This document shows positions 62,565-64,000 of a stretch of DNA of 64,000 nt, piece by piece. The first letter of the stretch is position 1; each line of letters opens with the position of its first letter. The translations under genes and the position numbers were made by a program. A model generated the notes under the pieces. The model did not search any database and was not told the origin of the DNA. It worked only from the letters and a program-made list of their open reading frames with translations. The stretch is taken from contig NZ_CP045292.1 of NCBI RefSeq assembly GCF_009363055.1, positions 2,232,001 through 2,296,000 of the forward strand, read 5' to 3'. The stretch is from Flavobacterium haoranii (lineage in GTDB: Bacteria > Bacteroidota > Bacteroidia > Flavobacteriales > Flavobacteriaceae).

Positions 62565-63365
62565 TTAATCTAAGTAATAGATGTATCCAAAGTGAAACCA
62601 AAGGTTCCAATCATTAGCTTTGTTTTCAGGATGTAAATCTGGATTTTTTTTCAATCCATCAACCCAATCAGAAAAATAGTATTGCCATCTAAGTTCTACA
62701 AATAAATCCGAAAGTTCAGTTAATTTATAACGAGTACCTACAGATGAAACAATAGACCAAGTACTACCACCTTCTGTAGACCAACCATTATAACCACCAT
62801 TGTTAACAGCTTGGTAGTCAGGATAAACGTTATCTGGATTGTTTAATCCCCCTACTCTAGTTGAATATGTATTATTACTAAAGAAACTATAGTGAGCACC
62901 TAAACCTATAAATGGAGCCCAAGCGCCTTCTCTTGCAGTGAACTCACGAATACTCCACGGGAAATATTCTAACTGCATACCAATATCTGTAACTTTAGCT
63001 TCACCTTTCATGGCTTTTAATTTATAAGCATGTTCAGAGTCTTTATCTACCCATTTTCCAAAATGTTCTAATTTTGTACTGTTGTATGATAATTCTGATC
63101 TAAGTTTAAAGTGGTCATTAAAATATGTTTCTGGAGTGTAACAGTTACATTCGGCACGATAAGAAAAGTTCATGTAGTGAACTAAACCAATTCCGAAACC
63201 TGTATTACCTGCGTTTGTTTCAAAATCGTGACGTACTCCAAAGTCAGATTGAAATGCCACACCTCCAATGAAAGCTCCAATTTCGTGTGAAAAACCGAAC
63301 TGTGCATTAGCAAAAAATGGCGCTAAAACTAATAATAAAACGAGATGTTGGATCTTTTTAGTCAT
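62565..63365 (-). CDS. Outer-membrane barrel protein (THC0290_0291 family)
   Basis: A 266-residue exported protein with signal peptide (1-21, ending FFANAQ). The mature part is beta-rich, with FSHEIGAFIGGVAFQSDFG and the block NAGNTGFGIGLVHYMNFSY, which fits the flavobacterial THC0290_0291 family as I recall it. It ends with alternating aromatic strands (WFHFGYIYYLD). It has a Cys pair (CNCY near 75). The start is ATG 63365, placed after a strong promoter; the longer frame would begin before it. Function unknown. Confidence 0.83.
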   Translation of the reverse strand: MTKKIQHLVLLLVLAPFFANAQFGFSHEIGAFIGGVAFQSDFGVRHDFETNAGNTGFGIGLVHYMNFSYRAECNCYTPETYFNDHFKLRSELSYNSTKLEHFGKWVDKDSEHAYKLKAMKGEAKVTDIGMQLEYFPWSIREFTAREGAWAPFIGLGAHYSFFSNNTYSTRVGGLNNPDNVYPDYQAVNNGGYNGWSTEGGSTWSIVSSVGTRYKLTELSDLFVELRWQYYFSDWVDGLKKNPDLHPENKANDWNLWFHFGYIYYLD

Positions 63366-63389
63366 TACTAAAAATTTACCATTATCGGA

Positions 63390-63418
63390 CAAATGTAAAA
63401 AAACAAAGTTCACTTCAA
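63390..63418 (-). promoter_or_regulatory. Promoter for the outer-membrane barrel gene
   Basis: On the minus strand TTG (63418-63416), 18 bases, then TACATTTG (63397-63390). The ATG at 63365 lies 24 bases further on, which supports that start. Confidence 0.65.
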
Positions 63419-63530
63419 AAAAAAAAACTTAAAAAAGTGCTAAAAAAACCTAAAAATTAATATAAGGAAGCGGTCGTAAAATATGTTTTAAAAATTTGAT
63501 AAAAAAAGAGTTATCTGTTTCAATAAAATG

Positions 63531-63538
63531 TATATTTG
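63531..63538 (+). promoter_or_regulatory. -7 box for gdhA
   Basis: TATATTTG, 51 bases before the gdhA ATG. A -33 TTG is not evident at 17-23 bases. Confidence 0.4.
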
Positions 63539-63571
63539 CTTCGATATTAAACTACAATTTTATCAAATTAG

Positions 63572-64000
<429 letters not shown>

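Overview
The window looks like chromosome of a Flavobacteriaceae bacterium (Bacteroidota), probably Flavobacterium or a close relative. It is AT-rich. Where promoters are readable they have the Bacteroidota form (TTG, 17-22 bp, TAnnTTTG), and Shine-Dalgarno sequences are mostly absent. It carries type IX secretion (T9SS) C-terminal sorting domains, a Bat aerotolerance operon, and family types typical of the phylum (DUF2480, DUF3078, TPR histidine kinases, THC0290_0291-type porin). I found no rRNA, tRNA, CRISPR array, insertion sequence or prophage.

Layout. 1-9.5 kb is a secreted-protein region: the tail of a T9SS substrate, a 1276-residue GloVer-repeat T9SS protein, two unrecognised exported proteins, and two tandem paralogues that join a TPR-like N-terminus to a catalytically degenerate SUMF1 domain. 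9.5-14.1 kb, on the minus strand, holds an M1 peptidase, a lipoprotein subtilase and a metallo-beta-lactamase-fold hydrolase. 14.2-25.4 kb is the SUF iron-sulfur locus. It is split into sufA-(four-helix-bundle gene)-sufB-sufC-sufD and sufS-lipoprotein-sufE-sufT-like-DUF2480-DUF3078 by a minus-strand unit of padR, a small membrane protein and a serine hydrolase. 25.4-28.6 kb, minus strand, has hflX, a PhnA-family gene, a small barrel protein and a phosphoesterase. 28.6-32.2 kb is a histidine kinase/response regulator pair with small exported or membrane proteins on both sides. 32.2-34.3 kb, minus strand, has an AlbA_2 protein and an aldo/keto reductase. 34.4-43.7 kb is the moxR-DUF58-batABCDE operon. 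43.7-47.8 kb holds a decayed MFS transporter and a class II ribonucleotide reductase. The rest is housekeeping: cvpA, a transporter, pheS, terC, gpsA, a T9SS NHL protein, a yqhD-like dehydrogenase, nadD, gmk, yicC, an EamA transporter, an ArsC-like protein, a DinB-like protein, a cystathionine gamma-synthase-family gene, a porin-like protein and the 5' part of gdhA.

Two patterns cut across the window. First, eight genes (nine sites) are interrupted by what looks like loss of one base from an A/T homopolymer. Adding the base back restores full-length family members each time, including the ribonucleotide reductase, so an assembly or sequencing artefact is more likely than real decay. The MFS gene also has a nonsense codon and an insertion and looks truly dead. 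Second, a dispersed palindromic repeat with TTGTCATT ends occurs at least seven times. One copy sits in the loop of a terminator hairpin, and one is read as codons in the N-terminus of a Bat-operon protein.
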